Of a stretch of DNA of 64,000 nt, positions 53,901 through 62,579 are shown piece by piece (position 1 is the stretch's first letter; every line of letters begins with the position of its first letter). This DNA comes from Perca fluviatilis. Taxonomy: Eukaryota; Chordata; Actinopteri; Perciformes; Percidae. The position numbers were made by a program, and so were the translations under genes. The stretch lies in assembly GCF_010015445.1 (NCBI RefSeq), contig NC_053116.1, positions 37,296,285-37,360,284 on the forward strand. Reading direction: 5' to 3'. A model generated the notes under the pieces. It was given only the letters and a program-made list of their open reading frames with translations. It was not told the origin of the DNA and did not search any database.

Positions 53901-56900
53901 GTCATTGCTTTCCTATCATTAAAGGCGAAAATGCCCAAAAAATAATCTTAAAAAAAAACCCTAAACATCTGACTAAACTGTTGAATTACTTAGCTAAAAT
54001 TAATGGATAAATGGTTATACTTGTTAGCTAAAAGCAAAAGATAAACAGTTAAAATAGTAAGCTTAAATAACAGATAAACAGTTTAAATAGTTAGCTAAAA
54101 GTATTGCATAAGTGGCTGGACTAGTTGGCTAAAAGGTCTGATTAAACTGTTGAAATAGCTAAAAGTAATGAGCATCTGACAGAGCTGTGGGGGTAGACCT
54201 CACTCATAACAAAAAGATTGAGAACCACTGGTGTATAGTATATTATTCATGGCCTGGTGCTAATGAACACCTGGCTCCTGTTCCTCCCGTCAGGTACCTT
54301 CAGCCCTGTGACTCTGTCCGTGTTCTTCTTGCTGTACTTCCTGTTGGCCTGCTGGACCTACGGTTTGTCTGTACCCAGTGGTCTCTTTGTCCCCTCGCTG
54401 CTCTGTGGGGCGGCGTTTGGACGTCTGGTTGCCAACATCCTCAAAGTGTAAGAACCATGTTTTCCTAATGTTCTACCTCATCCTCGTCACACATTTATAG
54501 AAATGTTTATTGCAAACAGACCTAAGTATGTATGATGATGGAACCAAGTGGCGTCTCATTTCATAGGGGTATGTTTTCACCACTACCCCTTTCCACTTGG
54601 TTTCAAGGGACAAGGGCTTGGGGTAATGGTGCGTTCTTTTTGTCTTGTAATTGCAACTAGTAGCTCGAGTGTGACGTCACATCCATGTCGGAAAACGAGC
54701 TACCGTGGGTTGTTGCGTTCTTTTTGTCACACGATACTACGAGTTGGAGAAAAGATGGATTTTTGTAAAATTTTTAGTAACATTTAGGATTCTATTCACC
54801 CAGTTATTGACATATTACACAACTATATTTCACAGTTTGATACATGAAAATTATGTTTTGATTAACGTTAACGTTAGGCTACTGCTCTGCTTTCTGCTCA
54901 AGGCTCGGCTTAAAGCCGTTGTTGTCATATAGCAACCGAGCGTCTCAGCTGCACAAGCTACAAAATAACTAATCAGGCGGTATTTAACTCCTAATAAGAC
55001 TGTAGCGACATGCCTATAGGTAGCAGTATACAGCGCTATGTTTAACTCCTAATAAGACTGTAGCGACATGCCTATAGGTAGCAGTATACAGCGCTATGTT
55101 TAACTCCTAATAAGACTGTAGGGACATGCCTATAGGTAGCAGTATACAGCGCTATGTTTAACTCCTAATAAGACTGTAGAGACATGCCTATAGGTAGCAG
55201 TATACAGCGCTATATTTAACTCCTAATAAGACTGTAGAGACATGCCTATAGGTAGCAGTATACAGCGCTATGTGTACGACTTCTTCATTTGGTTACAACA
55301 AAGACAAAAGTACTTAAAATTGTAGAAAACCACAATGTTTACTACGTGTGATGCACGACGTAGCCATCTTTGAAAGTGAGCTCGGGGTCCTCTGAGTTCA
55401 GACGACTTGACGAGTCGTATATATACGACCTCGGGGGGGGGCGTTCTTTTTGCAACTTCCGGGTCGTAACTCCGGAAAACAACTCGTAAAACGACTTCGG
55501 TGGACAAAAAGAACGCACCATAAGATGAAGGGGTAGGGGTAAGATGAGAAATGAGATTCAGCCTAATGCTGCGTTCCAGGCAGCCCGTAACTCGTGTTTT
55601 CACAACCTTCTCCCCGTGAAAGCGCCCTGGAACGGCCGTCAAACCCCTAACTTACTCCCCGTGAACTGGTACCAGATGGTTGCACTCCCAGTTACAGTTT
55701 TTGACGTCACACCCACACACATAAACAACAATGGCGCCCCCTGTTGATGCTGTACAGACGCCGGTGAGATATAGAAATAGACATAAATAGGCAACGTAAA
55801 GTAATTCCGCACATTGTAATCACAACAATACGCATACGAGTGTGTACTACTACAGGTAATGTTTATTAAATGAAGCCCAAAATATGTCGCCGACTAGAAA
55901 TCACTGGTATCAGCTAGCGCTAGCTAACGTCAACGATAGGTAGCCGCTAGTTAACGTTGACGTCACTTTGCCCGGAACGCTACCAAGTCGTGAGTCGTGA
56001 CTTGAAGTCGTAACTTGCGGGCTAAAAATTGTGTCTGGAACACAGCATAAAGCTAGATTTATGGTTGCTTAGGGCTGGGCGATATGGAGAAAATCAGATA
56101 TCGCGATATTCTTGACCAAATACCTCGATACGGATATTGCGGCGATATTCTAGGGTTGACAATTGGTGCTCTAACAAAATATCTTCACACTTAGATTTTA
56201 GATAAATAATCATCAGTAATGTTAACATAATATCTAAGTGGGGAAAAGGCAAATAATAGAAGAGCTAAAACAGTCTGGTAAGTTCAGAAGAGTACATCAC
56301 TTTACTGTAATGCAGCCTTTAAAACCAGGAAAAGACACTTATGCCATTTACGATATTACGATATCCAAAATCTAAGACGATATCTAGTCTCATATCACGA
56401 TATCGATATAATATCGATATATTGCCCAGCCCTATGGTTGCTGCGGTGTTCCGCTTTTTGTTCAGCCTAGGTTGGTTTTAAATGTGCTCTATAAATACAC
56501 TGACTTGACCTGACAGTGTAAGAGGCAGACAGTAGTTTTGAATTGGAGGTAAACAACAGTGACATTAATAAGTAATGCAATGTTTGGCGGTACGTCAGTG
56601 TTATCATGAGTTGAGTTATTGTGTGTTTATTGCTGTTGCCAGACAGCCTGCTTTCCTTTACTTCCACTCTCTTCTTCTCTTCTACTTCTTGCTTAATCAC
56701 AGTATATTTTGTTTGTACGCCCTCTGGTGTTTCGGAGAATACTGCAACGAACAGTGCATTGAGCATAAACGTCTCCGTGCATGCTCGTAGTGCGAACGCC
56801 ATCTACGGAGGCCCGAGCCACGTTGTCACGAGTATAACCCAAGGGGGGTAAGCGAGCTTTCGGAAAGTGTACCTCCTATGGGGAGATTGTAGGCTAACGA

Positions 56901-59900
56901 GCCATCACCTTCCGTTAGCATCCCATTGACTCCCATTCATTCTGACGTCACTTTGACAGAGAATAACTTTACATCTGAAGCGTTTAAAGACTCTATTTGT
57001 CCGTTGTTTATTTCTAAAGAAACAACAATGTATAAAAGGCTCCATTATTTTGTAGCTCACGTTATGGCTCCGTAGCAGACGCTTTTATAACAATAGGCTA
57101 ACGATTGGGTCATAACCACGAGACTTACTGTCACACAGTAGAGGAATTACCGTATAGTACAGGAGAAGCTCACAGGCAGTTTGGACTTCCATTAGCTGTT
57201 TAGGTTTAATTACTGATGTTAACTAGCATGTTAGTGATCAGTAATTAGCCTGTGCCCATGTTATCTCCTTACATATACCTACGCTCTCCGTCTCTGTAAG
57301 ATTGGGAATGATTGAGATTTCTCTCGGCACAGCTACCAGAAGACTTCACACTTTCAGACAGGTTGCTCACGTCACATCTACGTCTTCAAGCTCAGTTGGA
57401 GGCTGCTCAGTAACGCTCAGCCAGCACCGGGAAAGAGACTTCTGATATCCTTCACTGGTCTCCGTCGAAGTATATGGTGTCGCTGTGTCCATTTCTTTCA
57501 CTGTCTGTGGTATAACCAAGCCTTCAGTCCCTACAGACTGTACTGGAGTGGTACTGGTTCTTACTGTGTGTCTGTCCATTGTTAGGAAACTGGGAATGGA
57601 CATCTACTCTGGGACCTTCGCTCTCATCGGAGCTGCCGCCTTCCTCGGAGGCGTCGTCAGAATGACCATCAGTCTGACTGTCATCCTCATTGAATCCACC
57701 AATGAAATCACATACGGGCTGCCCATCATGATCACGCTAATGGTACGCTGTCATGCTATGCATATCAGTATTTCCTACTATCAACCACTGTGCTTTTTCT
57801 TTTTAAATTAAAAGAGACCTAATTTGTTTTGTTAACAGTGTTTTCCCTGGCTTTGTGGCGACGGGTTTAGGCGTCCTTCCTCAAGAAAATTTTGCGTTTT
57901 TCAATTTAAAAAAGCAGTTTCCCCCAAACATTTAGTGTCTCTTAAGCCCTATTCGCACGGGATAAGTATTATCTAGGGACCTGGTGCGAATTATAAATTA
58001 CCCACCCACGTCTGATTTTCATCTGGCGCATTCGAACGGGATAAGCGAAGCCTGTGATTTTACTTGAATTTACTTACATATCTCCCAGCTTTACACTTGA
58101 TTTATTTGTAACATTAACCTCTAATTATGAAGTGAGCCCCCTCGCTTGATTGTGCATTATTTTTGATAAGCTATTGATAAGTATAGCGACATGACCCAGC
58201 ACCCAAAACACTGTCAAAACACTCCAACGCACCCTCCATTCTTCGCGAAAGATGGATAAAAAGGCGCAAAAGAAGGAAATAGGTACCTTGAAAAAAAAAA
58301 GAAGCCCTGGACAAATCAGAGATGCCGATTCGCACGGGACTAATATTATCACAGGACCTCCGTTTTCGGCGAAATATGGTAGGTCATTTGCGGGGGAATT
58401 ATTACTTTACAAATTACAGACATGACCGATTCGCACGGGATTAAGATCACAGACAACCTCCGCAATTATTACAAATGACTGGAGGTCACCAGGTAATATT
58501 TATCCTGTGCGAATAGGGCTTTAGTGGGATTTTGTCTTTGTGTAGTTGTGTTGTCTGTTTTTGGTCATTTTCGTTTTCTTTGGGGTTGTTTTGGGTCTCT
58601 GTGGTCATTTGGTGTCTCTTTGTAGTCGGTTTATTTTAGGGGTTTATGGAAGGCGGGTCATTTTTGACGCAGAGGATAAGAGGAAGATACAGAAAGTGAA
58701 GACTACACAAGGGTTAAAGCTGCATTCTCTCTAACTTCCAGCAGGAGGCGACTCCACCAGCTCCAAAAAGTCTGTTTCTAAAGAAGTCTATGAGAAAATG
58801 AGCCTACTTCTCTCTTGATTTATTGCCTCAGTGCGTGATCACAGAAGGCTTGTATCATGTGGACGTGCCGAAAGTGTTGCCATTACTTAGAATTCCTCAT
58901 GGGAGCCACCGAATCAATGCGCCATAGCTTTAATATGATTTCAGGTCCCTATATGAAATTATTTCATCAGAAGTGAAGAGATGTGTTCATAAGTTCAGGC
59001 GTGCGTGTGATTCAGTCATGTATTTCCTGTTGGGTTCATGTGATAAATGGTTTTGTGTCGATTATCAGGTCGCCAAGTGGACTGGAGATTTCTTCAACAA
59101 GGGCATCTATGACATCCACATCGAGCTGAGAGGAGTGCCACTGCTGGAGTGGGAGACTGAGGCTGAAATGGACAAGTAAGATTTGTAATAGTTTTACATA
59201 GCCAGCTCTATCTCCACAGCGCTGTGCAGTAAGGTCTGGCTACACCACAGATACATTCTGAGATAAGAGGAAAAAAAACACTCTGGGTTGTTTGCATTCC
59301 TTTAAACCAATCACAATCGTCTTGGGCGGCGCTAAGCTCTGGACGCAGCGACAGTGGCTCTGCTGAATAGTCTCAGGAAGGAACTGGTTTTGGTGGAACA
59401 TTTGCACCCTGCAAAAGAAAATGCCACATACAATATTAAATGAAGTTAACTGTTGACACAATACAGTAACTGTGAGCTATTTAAATTAGCTGATTCATGG
59501 TTAAACCTCATTGGCTCTTACCAGTGTATCTCCGTGTGTACTTCGTCCACAACAATCCCACCAATCAGTCCCAAAACGTCCCAGTTAGAGAGGAAACACC
59601 CTAAACATATTCTTAGTAAATCTTTACAATCATTCCCAGAAAGAACCAAGCAGGCCGGCCTCGTTGCACCATCCAAATTTTAGGGCTGTGCTCGATTAAA
59701 GAAATTCTCAGTCGACTAACACTCATTCAATTGTATCGACTAATCGATGAGTTGATTTAATCGACAGATCTGTAAATCTGAGTTTCTCTGCAAAGAGTCG
59801 TGCTAAAAGCACCACTTTAATTCTTGTGTTTACCAGAGATGAGCTCGTACGTTTCTTGGAAATAAGTCATTCAGCATGAAAACAGCATCAGACATGACTA

Positions 59901-62127
59901 ATGGACTAAAGAAATCTAAGTTGACTAAGACCAAAACGACCGATTAGTCGACTAATCGACTAAGAGAGAGCAGCCCTACCAAATTTACTTCATAACTTGC
60001 CATTTACAGCGTGTAGCTCGCTAGCTCGAAGTTTGTGGTTGTTTCTTGAAGCGAAGGGAGTTTGAGAACGTCAACACACAGAGGTGGGGGACATCCAGCG
60101 ATCATCGTCATCCTGGAAATGTACTTCCGTTGATCTAGACTAGCTTAAAACTAACCCCTCCCCCTGTTTTTCTCAGTAAATCATGTTGCATGATCCACAT
60201 TTTCTTCAAAACTTGCCATTTTCAGCCCTAGTGCCCATCCTGTGTGTTCATGTAATCTGTGTGTTTTTTCCCTTTTCCCCCTCATCATATCAAGGCTGAC
60301 GGCCAGCGATATCATGGAGCCCAACTTGACCTATGTGTACCCCCACACCCGTGTCCAGTCTCTCGTCAGCATCCTGCGCACCACCGTCTACCACGCCTTC
60401 CCGGTGGTCACTGAAAACCGGCAGAACGAACGGGACTTCATGAAGGGCAACATCCTGGTCAGCAACAACATCCACTTCAAGGTACGTCCTGTGCCAGTGT
60501 TCACATTTGTAGCCGTTAAAGCCCGGCCTCGTATCCAGAGGGAGTTGGATAAAGAGAGAAAGGGGTTGAGTGTAAAAAAAAACCCACCAAGGAACCACCT
60601 TGTGGATTTGAAACATCTCTCTAATGATGCTGCCACCTAGTGGTGTAGTCTAATGTATTGTAGTGGGTGTACTGTACTATCTACCTACCTACCTACCTAC
60701 CTTCCTTCCTTCCTTCCTTCCTTCCTTCCTTCCTTCACCTTTGTGAATCCAAATATCTGTATATCAATATCTATATTCATGCTCAATATCGTAATATTAC
60801 ATTTTGTCAATATCTTGCAACCCTAGTGGCAACTTCCTGTGTGACATCATCATCAGCTCTCTCCTTCTCTCGCTGTCTGTCAGCTTTGTTCGCCGCCTTC
60901 TAAAATATTAGAAACACTGAAGAAGAAACAGAAAACCTGAGACGTTATAAATCTGGTGCTGCTCCGTTATTTAAAGGAACAAGCCGACTTATTGGGAATT
61001 TATCTTATTCACCGTAAACCCCAGAGTAAGACAAGTCCATACATACCCTTCTCATCTCAGTGCGTGCTGTAACGCTGTCTGACATCTCCAGCGGCATCAG
61101 CCAATCACAGATCCTGCAGGTAACTGGTTCCAGTAATCCTACTGCTCCCAATAAGTGACAAAATAACGCCAACATGTTCCTATTTACATGTTGTGATTTG
61201 TAGAGTCACAGCGTGTACAAAAAACAACGTAACATGAGACACAGCCATCTTCTAACCGTAAACAAACCGGGAACTATATTCTCAGGCGGAAGAATATAGT
61301 ACTTGGGCGGAGTGATATGCTCGCAGCAAGCCTGTCTGAGAATATAGTTCCAGGTTTGTTTACTGGTTAGAAGATGGCTGTGTCTCATGTTAACGTTGTT
61401 TTTTGTACACGCTGTGACTCTACAAATCACAACATGTAAACAGGAACATGTTGGAGTTATTTTGTCACAATTGGGAGCAGAAGCTAGTTGGAACCAGTTA
61501 CCTGCAGGATCTGTGCTAGGCTAAGCTAATGCTGGAGCCGTCAGACAGCGTTACAGCACGCACGGAGATGAGAAGGGTACGTATGGACTTTGGTGAATAA
61601 GATAAAGTCCCAATAAGTCAGCGTGCTCCTTTTAAGTATCGGCGAGTTTGACTCAGATATTCTGTCCGATAAACAAGCGACCGTTTCCACCGTCTTTGGT
61701 GCGTTTGACATGAGTGCAGTGAGAATGAAATGAAAAATGCAACAATGCTGCAACTTCATCCCCAAATCGCACCGAGTCTACCGAACCATGGGTGTGAAAG
61801 CGCCCTTAAAATGTAGTGATTATTTAATGTGCTGATGTGAATTTCAGCTTTAGCTCGATTGTGCCTTTTTGTTGGCGTTGGAATGGATCTGGGTCTCGAC
61901 GTCAAGAGAAGTATACCCGATCACAGGACACTGATTTATAAATGTACCCTTCGCTGTCGCATGTAGAAATCCAGCGTTGTGTCCCGTGCGGGGGAACAGC
62001 GGCGGCGCTGCCAGTCCATGAAGTCCTACCCGTCCAGCGAGCTGCGAAACGTTTGTGACGAACAGAACGCCGCGGTGGAGCCCGCAGAGGAGGGAGAGGA
62101 CCTGCTGCAGCAGATGTTAGAGAGGAG
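33884..62127 (+). CDS. clcn6: Chloride/proton exchanger ClC-6, 5' 19 coding exons (3' end outside window)
   Basis: ClC-6 is a late-endosomal 2Cl-/H+ exchanger, highest in neurons in mammals. Nineteen plus-strand exons join in frame to about 704 residues; human ClC-6 has 869. Visible family signatures are the Cys-rich N terminus, [18 protein letters not shown] with the gating Glu (human E200), [14 protein letters not shown] with the proton Glu (human E267), the luminal loop with NST and NKT sequons, [18 protein letters not shown], and the first CBS domain. The second CBS domain and C terminus are missing because the window ends. Only the junction between coding exons 5 and 6 is uncertain. The gene lies head to head with mthfr. 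Confidence 0.95.
34512..35058. mobile_element. TTAA-ended MITE in clcn6 intron 1
   Basis: ttaaccctcattgttgtctt to aggacaacacaagggttaa with gggtcaaattggacccg next to the left end. Same family as 30218-30625. Confidence 0.75.
35125..36170. mobile_element. Dispersed element with about 12 copies of the 49-bp unit
   Basis: Left end agtatccggatcctttactt, right end agtaaatgtacttagttaca-ttcca. The array at 35455-36045 has period 49 (agcgg at 35551 and 35600), with gta/gga and agcgg/agtgg variants. It is the longest of three copies in the window and lies in clcn6 intron 1. Confidence 0.9.
36610..36669 (+). CDS. clcn6: clcn6 coding exon 2
   Basis: 20 codons, [20 protein letters not shown], equivalent to human [20 protein letters not shown]. 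The acceptor is tttccctcaag and the donor is GAG|GTGAGA. Confidence 0.94.
36690..36810. repeat. 29-bp tandem repeat, 4 copies, just downstream of clcn6 exon 2
   Basis: Units ccagactctggtacattagc-ctggttctc; the first and last copies read ctggtccta. The rest of the intron holds a Family A copy at 36970-37250. Confidence 0.9.
37336..37401 (+). CDS. clcn6: clcn6 coding exon 3
   Basis: 22 codons, [20 protein letters not shown] then SK. The acceptor is cctaaacag and the donor is AAG|GTGAGA. The peptide is cytosolic, just before the first helix. Confidence 0.94.
37960..38506 (+). pseudogene. PIF/Harbinger transposase remnant
   Basis: An open frame to 38303 ends [34 protein letters not shown], resembling the helix-turn-helix start of fish Harbinger transposases. 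38400-38490 encodes [22 protein letters not shown], resembling the catalytic GALDGTHI...PP...Y region with Glu in place of the first Asp. The frame changes between them, so the gene is dead. The copy continues at 40181-40390 after the hAT insertion. A sister lies at 27.35-28.25 and 29.15-29.3 kb. Confidence 0.7.
38507..40172. mobile_element. hAT-type element with an expanded 47-bp array
   Basis: Termini tagggttgggtacgg and cgatacccaaccct-ta; 8-bp atgttcgc at 38499-38506 and 40173-40180. The uninterrupted target (gacatgttcgctacgtcac) is present at about 28193. About 27 units of gtaacgttagcctaccgtta-gctagttaacactatacttagcagcag fill about 38697-39980. The sister at 9352-10079 has no array. Confidence 0.92.
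40649..41090. mobile_element. MITE with tatgggtggttgacgt termini
   Basis: Left tatgggtggttgacgtgaca and right aaaacgtcaaccacccata are inverted. It sits in an element beginning near 40436 (agggctgcatgatatgagca) and ending about 41200, before clcn6 exon 4. Non-coding. Confidence 0.7.
41239..41304 (+). CDS. clcn6: clcn6 coding exon 4
   Basis: 22 codons, [20 protein letters not shown] then GL, the start of the first membrane helix. The acceptor is ccaaatag and the donor is CTG|GTAGGT. A long open frame that runs from this exon through the intron to 41985 is read-through, not protein. Confidence 0.93.
41397..41457 (+). CDS. clcn6: clcn6 coding exon 5 (3' edge tentative)
   Basis: [20 protein letters not shown] plus one base, aligning with human [20 protein letters not shown]. 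The acceptor is tgtctctttcag. The best donor in a workable phase is TCG|GTGATT at 41458; CTG|GTCGGT four bases earlier is an alternative. Confidence 0.85.
41575..42534. mobile_element. hAT-type element with cagtggtt termini
   Basis: cagtggttctcaaatggggg to gtttgcgaaccactg; flanks gggtagga (41567-41574) and ggttagga (42535-42542), one mismatch. The interior has (CCTT)n and tttttgtcgc-rich DNA and at least one further insertion near 41980-42290. Leu/Phe-rich open frames through it are artefacts. Confidence 0.75.
42624..43241. mobile_element. hAT-type element with a 15-bp internal array
   Basis: ggggtggtgcggttcac to gaaccgtaccacccct-aat; flanks ggccactg (42616-42623) and ggtcactg (43242-43249). 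From about 42915 to 43200 the unit gaaccgagactgggg/agg repeats about 19 times. 42663-42800 is an arm shared with 27204-27340. Confidence 0.75.
43332..43438 (+). CDS. clcn6: clcn6 coding exon 6 (5' edge tentative)
   Basis: The secure part is [35 protein letters not shown], matching human VEECSQKGCLALSLLELLGF. The donor is GAG|GTAAGA. The strongest-looking acceptor (ctcccttag, ending 43317) would place TGA in frame, so the real start must be a later AG: 43323 (ctgag) or 43332 (cctccag), both in phase with exon 5. Confidence 0.82.
43717..43843 (+). CDS. clcn6: clcn6 coding exon 7 (GSGIPE chloride-site motif)
   Basis: 127 nt, [49 protein letters not shown] is the conserved CLC helix-D anion-coordinating sequence. 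The acceptor is cctgttacag and the donor is G|GTAAAG. Confidence 0.95.
43898..43955. repeat. (ATA)n microsatellite
   Basis: About 18 uninterrupted aat/ata triplets, about 55 bp past the exon 7 donor. Confidence 0.95.
44117..44745. repeat. 58-bp tandem array, about 10-11 copies, within a TTAA-type MITE relative
   Basis: The unit is catactctgcttctgactgg-ctagtagtccttacctaggt-actgtcagggcacgccct. Variants form a higher-order pattern (…gacgc/cacacc, tggcta/tggata). To the right, 44746-44946 is an inverted relative of the element at 28256-28943, ending atatgagcactttaaa. Confidence 0.93.
44948..45198. mobile_element. Inverted partial Family A copy
   Basis: From aaaccaatcacaatcatctt through acggtgcctctgctaaatag to cgtcatcgatatagacta. 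About 110 bp upstream of clcn6 exon 8. Confidence 0.7.
45308..45375 (+). CDS. clcn6: clcn6 coding exon 8 (gating glutamate)
   Basis: 68 nt, [23 protein letters not shown]. The Glu of GKEGP is the gating or exchange Glu (human E200, residue 194 here). The acceptor is ccacgcag and the donor is CAG|GTACAC. Confidence 0.95.
45481..46575. mobile_element. Dispersed element with a 57-bp internal array
   Basis: Ends agggtaactttg and caactaatttaccct; ccaacctggaccctattttc and gaaaataaggttcaggttg are inverted. 45921-46264 is six copies of tacatggagtctggtggaga-tatgctggctctatacacgc-taaaagtcctgattatt (period 57). The relative at 2562-3248 lacks the array. Confidence 0.85.
46626..46684 (+). CDS. clcn6: clcn6 coding exon 9
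   Basis: 59 nt, [19 protein letters not shown] plus two bases of Arg. Human is [20 protein letters not shown]. The acceptor is ctcttatcag and the donor is AG|GTACGT. Confidence 0.94.
46804..46936 (+). CDS. clcn6: clcn6 coding exon 10 (proton glutamate)
   Basis: 133 nt, [44 protein letters not shown]. The second Glu of SLEEG corresponds to human E267, the intracellular proton acceptor that marks exchangers rather than channels. The acceptor is gccgtttgtcag and the donor is GTG|GTACGT. Confidence 0.95.
47137..47265. repeat. 43-bp tandem repeat, 3 copies
   Basis: ctccttaaagctgtattctc-tctaacttccagcagggggg-aga, followed by a segment (ccaccagctccaaaaa ... gagcctacttctctcttga) that recurs as a single copy at 58715-58830. 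47266-47870 shows nothing else recognised. 47876-47912 is an AC microsatellite. Confidence 0.88.
48113..48226 (+). CDS. clcn6: clcn6 coding exon 11
   Basis: 38 codons, [38 protein letters not shown]. The acceptor is ttgttttttag. A second AG followed by the same ctcttctg lies 26 bp upstream; using it would break the frame. Confidence 0.95.
48572..48775 (-). mobile_element. tRNA-derived SINE, minus orientation
   Basis: On the minus strand it reads gccgggttggttcagtggta-gagc (A-box region), then ccagggtttcgaatctgacc (B-box region), cctgcatgtcttccccctct, and ctgtcctatca ... aaaggcagaaa before an A-rich tail. Target duplications gtcttaagctgcttt lie at 48557-48571 and 48776-48790. Same family as 53773-53961. 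Confidence 0.88.
49199..49375 (-). mobile_element. tRNA-derived SINE of a second family (V-SINE/HAmo-like tail), minus orientation
   Basis: On the minus strand: ggcgcagtggatatgacacc (A box), gacctgggttcaattccca (B box), then aagtcgctttggataaaagc-gtcagctaaatg and a poly(A). The host is an element resembling 25690-25850 that ends near 49483. Family name recalled, not searched. Confidence 0.8.
49550..49716 (+). CDS. clcn6: clcn6 coding exon 12
   Basis: 167 nt, [56 protein letters not shown]. The acceptor is tgctcgtcag and the donor is AG|GTGATT. A transposon carrying a SINE ends only about 65 bp upstream. Confidence 0.95.
50504..50615 (+). CDS. clcn6: clcn6 coding exon 13
   Basis: 112 nt, [39 protein letters not shown] membrane helix leads into the luminal loop. 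The acceptor is ccttttttcag and the donor is ACG|GTACGT. Confidence 0.94.
50717..50846 (+). CDS. clcn6: clcn6 coding exon 14 (glycosylated luminal loop)
   Basis: 130 nt, [47 protein letters not shown] and NKT are N-glycosylation sequons in the ClC-6-specific loop (human has NSS and NDT here). The donor G|GTTAGC is followed within a few bases by an AC microsatellite of about 90 bp. Confidence 0.94.
50849..50941. repeat. (AC)n microsatellite two bases past the clcn6 exon 14 donor
   Basis: More than 40 AC dinucleotides beginning immediately after GTTAGC. Length change here would alter the first bases of the intron. His/Thr and Val/Cys frames are artefacts. Confidence 0.95.
51071..53640. repeat. 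34-bp tandem array in clcn6 intron 14, about 30 copies, interrupted by an L1
   Basis: The unit is ttaaacagtagaaatagtta-gctaaaagtaatgg. It runs 51071-51601 and 53101-53640 and fades into degenerate copies to about 54180. Some units lack gtta (28-30 bp). Confidence 0.92.
51602..53098 (+). mobile_element. 5'-truncated L1/Tx1-type LINE inserted in the 34-bp array
   Basis: The frame starts [20 protein letters not shown] and encodes about 440 residues of the ORF2 C terminus, including [20 protein letters not shown] and a CDRC-x8-H-x4-C motif typical of L1 ORF2 ends. At about 52745 the frame shifts by one base: the true C terminus ([20 protein letters not shown]...) continues in the next frame from 52747. 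The 3' end is aataaatataatattac with a short A tail. Target duplications of 13-15 bp (aaactatagaaatag) lie at 51587-51601 and about 53099-53113. Confidence 0.9.
53773..53961 (+). mobile_element. tRNA-derived SINE, plus orientation
   Basis: ggtggccaggttagctcagt-cggtagagc, then ggtccagggttcgactctga-cctggg, gcatgtcttcctcctctctc and aaggcgaaaatgcccaaaaa before the A tail. Flanked by taaacatcagact (53760-53772) and taaacatctgact (53962-53974). It sits in the degenerate edge of the 34-bp array. Confidence 0.88.
54294..54447 (+). CDS. clcn6: clcn6 coding exon 15
   Basis: 154 nt, [50 protein letters not shown] then GT of a split Val. The acceptor is cctcccgtcag. Donor GT|GTAAGA (54448) is in phase with exon 16; AAA|GTGTAA is the alternative. 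Confidence 0.93.
54629..55520. mobile_element. MITE with ggtgcgttctttttgtc termini and a 58-bp internal array
   Basis: The right end gacaaaaagaacgcacc is the exact inverse of the left. 54980-55272 is five copies of tttaactcctaataagactg-tagcgacatgcctataggta-gcagtatacagcgctatg (period 58). An outer pair (ggcgtctcatttcat / atgagaaatgagat) suggests it is nested. Confidence 0.85.
55564..56049. mobile_element. MITE with tgctgcgttccag termini
   Basis: taatgctgcgttccaggcag to attgtgtctggaacacagca. Inner gtaactcg / cgtgagtcg parts are also inverted. Non-coding. Confidence 0.7.
56070..56434. mobile_element. hAT-type MITE with perfect 8-bp target duplication
   Basis: tagggctgggcgatatgg to atattgcccagccct-a; tggttgct at 56062-56069 and 56435-56442. 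365 bp, rich in atatcg. Relative of 22356-22630. Confidence 0.9.
56830..57410. repeat. Dispersed repeat, inverted partner of 20118-20690
   Basis: ggtaagcgagctttcgg... through ccatcaccttccgttagcat, gacagagaataactttacat, gaagcgtttaaagactctat and ctctgtaagattgggaatga to the acgctcag region. Near-identical to the reverse complement of the mthfr intron copy. About 175 bp upstream of clcn6 exon 16. Confidence 0.85.
57586..57742 (+). CDS. clcn6: clcn6 coding exon 16
   Basis: 157 nt, [52 protein letters not shown]. The acceptor is tccattgttag and the donor is ATG|GTACGC. Confidence 0.95.
57944..58522. mobile_element. MITE with aagccctattcgcacggga termini
   Basis: Left aagccctattcgcacgggat and right atcctgtgcgaatagggctt. 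Internal gattcgcacgggactaatat-type subrepeats. Non-coding. Confidence 0.8.
59069..59175 (+). CDS. clcn6: clcn6 coding exon 17
   Basis: 107 nt, [36 protein letters not shown]. The end of the membrane domain, leading to the CBS region. The acceptor is gattatcag and the donor is AA|GTAAGA. Confidence 0.95.
59682..59978. mobile_element. hAT-type MITE with perfect 8-bp target duplication, inside Family B
   Basis: tagggctgtgctcgatt to gagagcagccct-a; ccaaattt at 59674-59681 and 59979-59986. 297 bp. It is a sister of 25937-27195 without the foldback. Confidence 0.9.
60295..60481 (+). CDS. clcn6: clcn6 coding exon 18 (first CBS domain)
   Basis: 187 nt, [62 protein letters not shown]. The xASDIMEP start and HAFPVVTEN core are CBS-domain signatures. 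The acceptor is catatcaag and the donor is AAG|GTACGT. Confidence 0.95.
60681..60735. repeat. (CTAC)n(CTTC)n microsatellite
   Basis: Five ctac then about nine cttc units, in the intron after clcn6 exon 18. Confidence 0.95.
60974..61634. repeat. Large palindrome, arms of about 310 bp
   Basis: The left arm (gccgacttattggga ... agcgtgtacaaaaaacaacg ... gggaactatattctcag) is repeated in reverse on the right (ctgagaatatagttcc ... cgttgttttttgtacacgct ... tcccaataagtc). The centre is near 61300. Arms differ at scattered positions. Probably a foldback transposon; no coding frame. Confidence 0.88.
61967..62127 (+). CDS. clcn6: clcn6 coding exon 19 (linker between CBS domains); last exon in window
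   Basis: 161 nt, [54 protein letters not shown]. It matches the human linker ending [11 protein letters not shown]. The donor is AG|GTAGGA, then the AC array. The next exon (human YTPYPNLYPD...) is not found before 64000. Confidence 0.93.
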
Positions 62128-62136
62128 GTAGGACGC

Positions 62137-62137
62137 A

Positions 62138-62176
<39 letters not shown>

Positions 62177-62185
62177 GACACATAG

Positions 62186-62251
<66 letters not shown>

Positions 62252-62266
62252 ACACACACACACAGA

Positions 62267-62322
<56 letters not shown>

Positions 62323-62330
62323 GACACATA

Positions 62331-62373
<43 letters not shown>

Positions 62374-62436
62374 ACACACACACACACACACAGACAGACA
62401 CAGACACACACACACACACACACACACAGAGACACA

Positions 62437-62517
<81 letters not shown>

Positions 62518-62565
62518 ACACACACACACACAACACACACACACACACACACAAACACACACAGT
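62137..62565. repeat. (AC)n microsatellite with AGAC interruptions, about 430 bp
   Basis: Starts about 10 bases after the exon 19 donor. Open frames of up to 218 codons (Cys/Val) on the minus strand are artefacts of the repeat. Confidence 0.96.
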
Positions 62566-62579
62566 TACATCAGTATATA

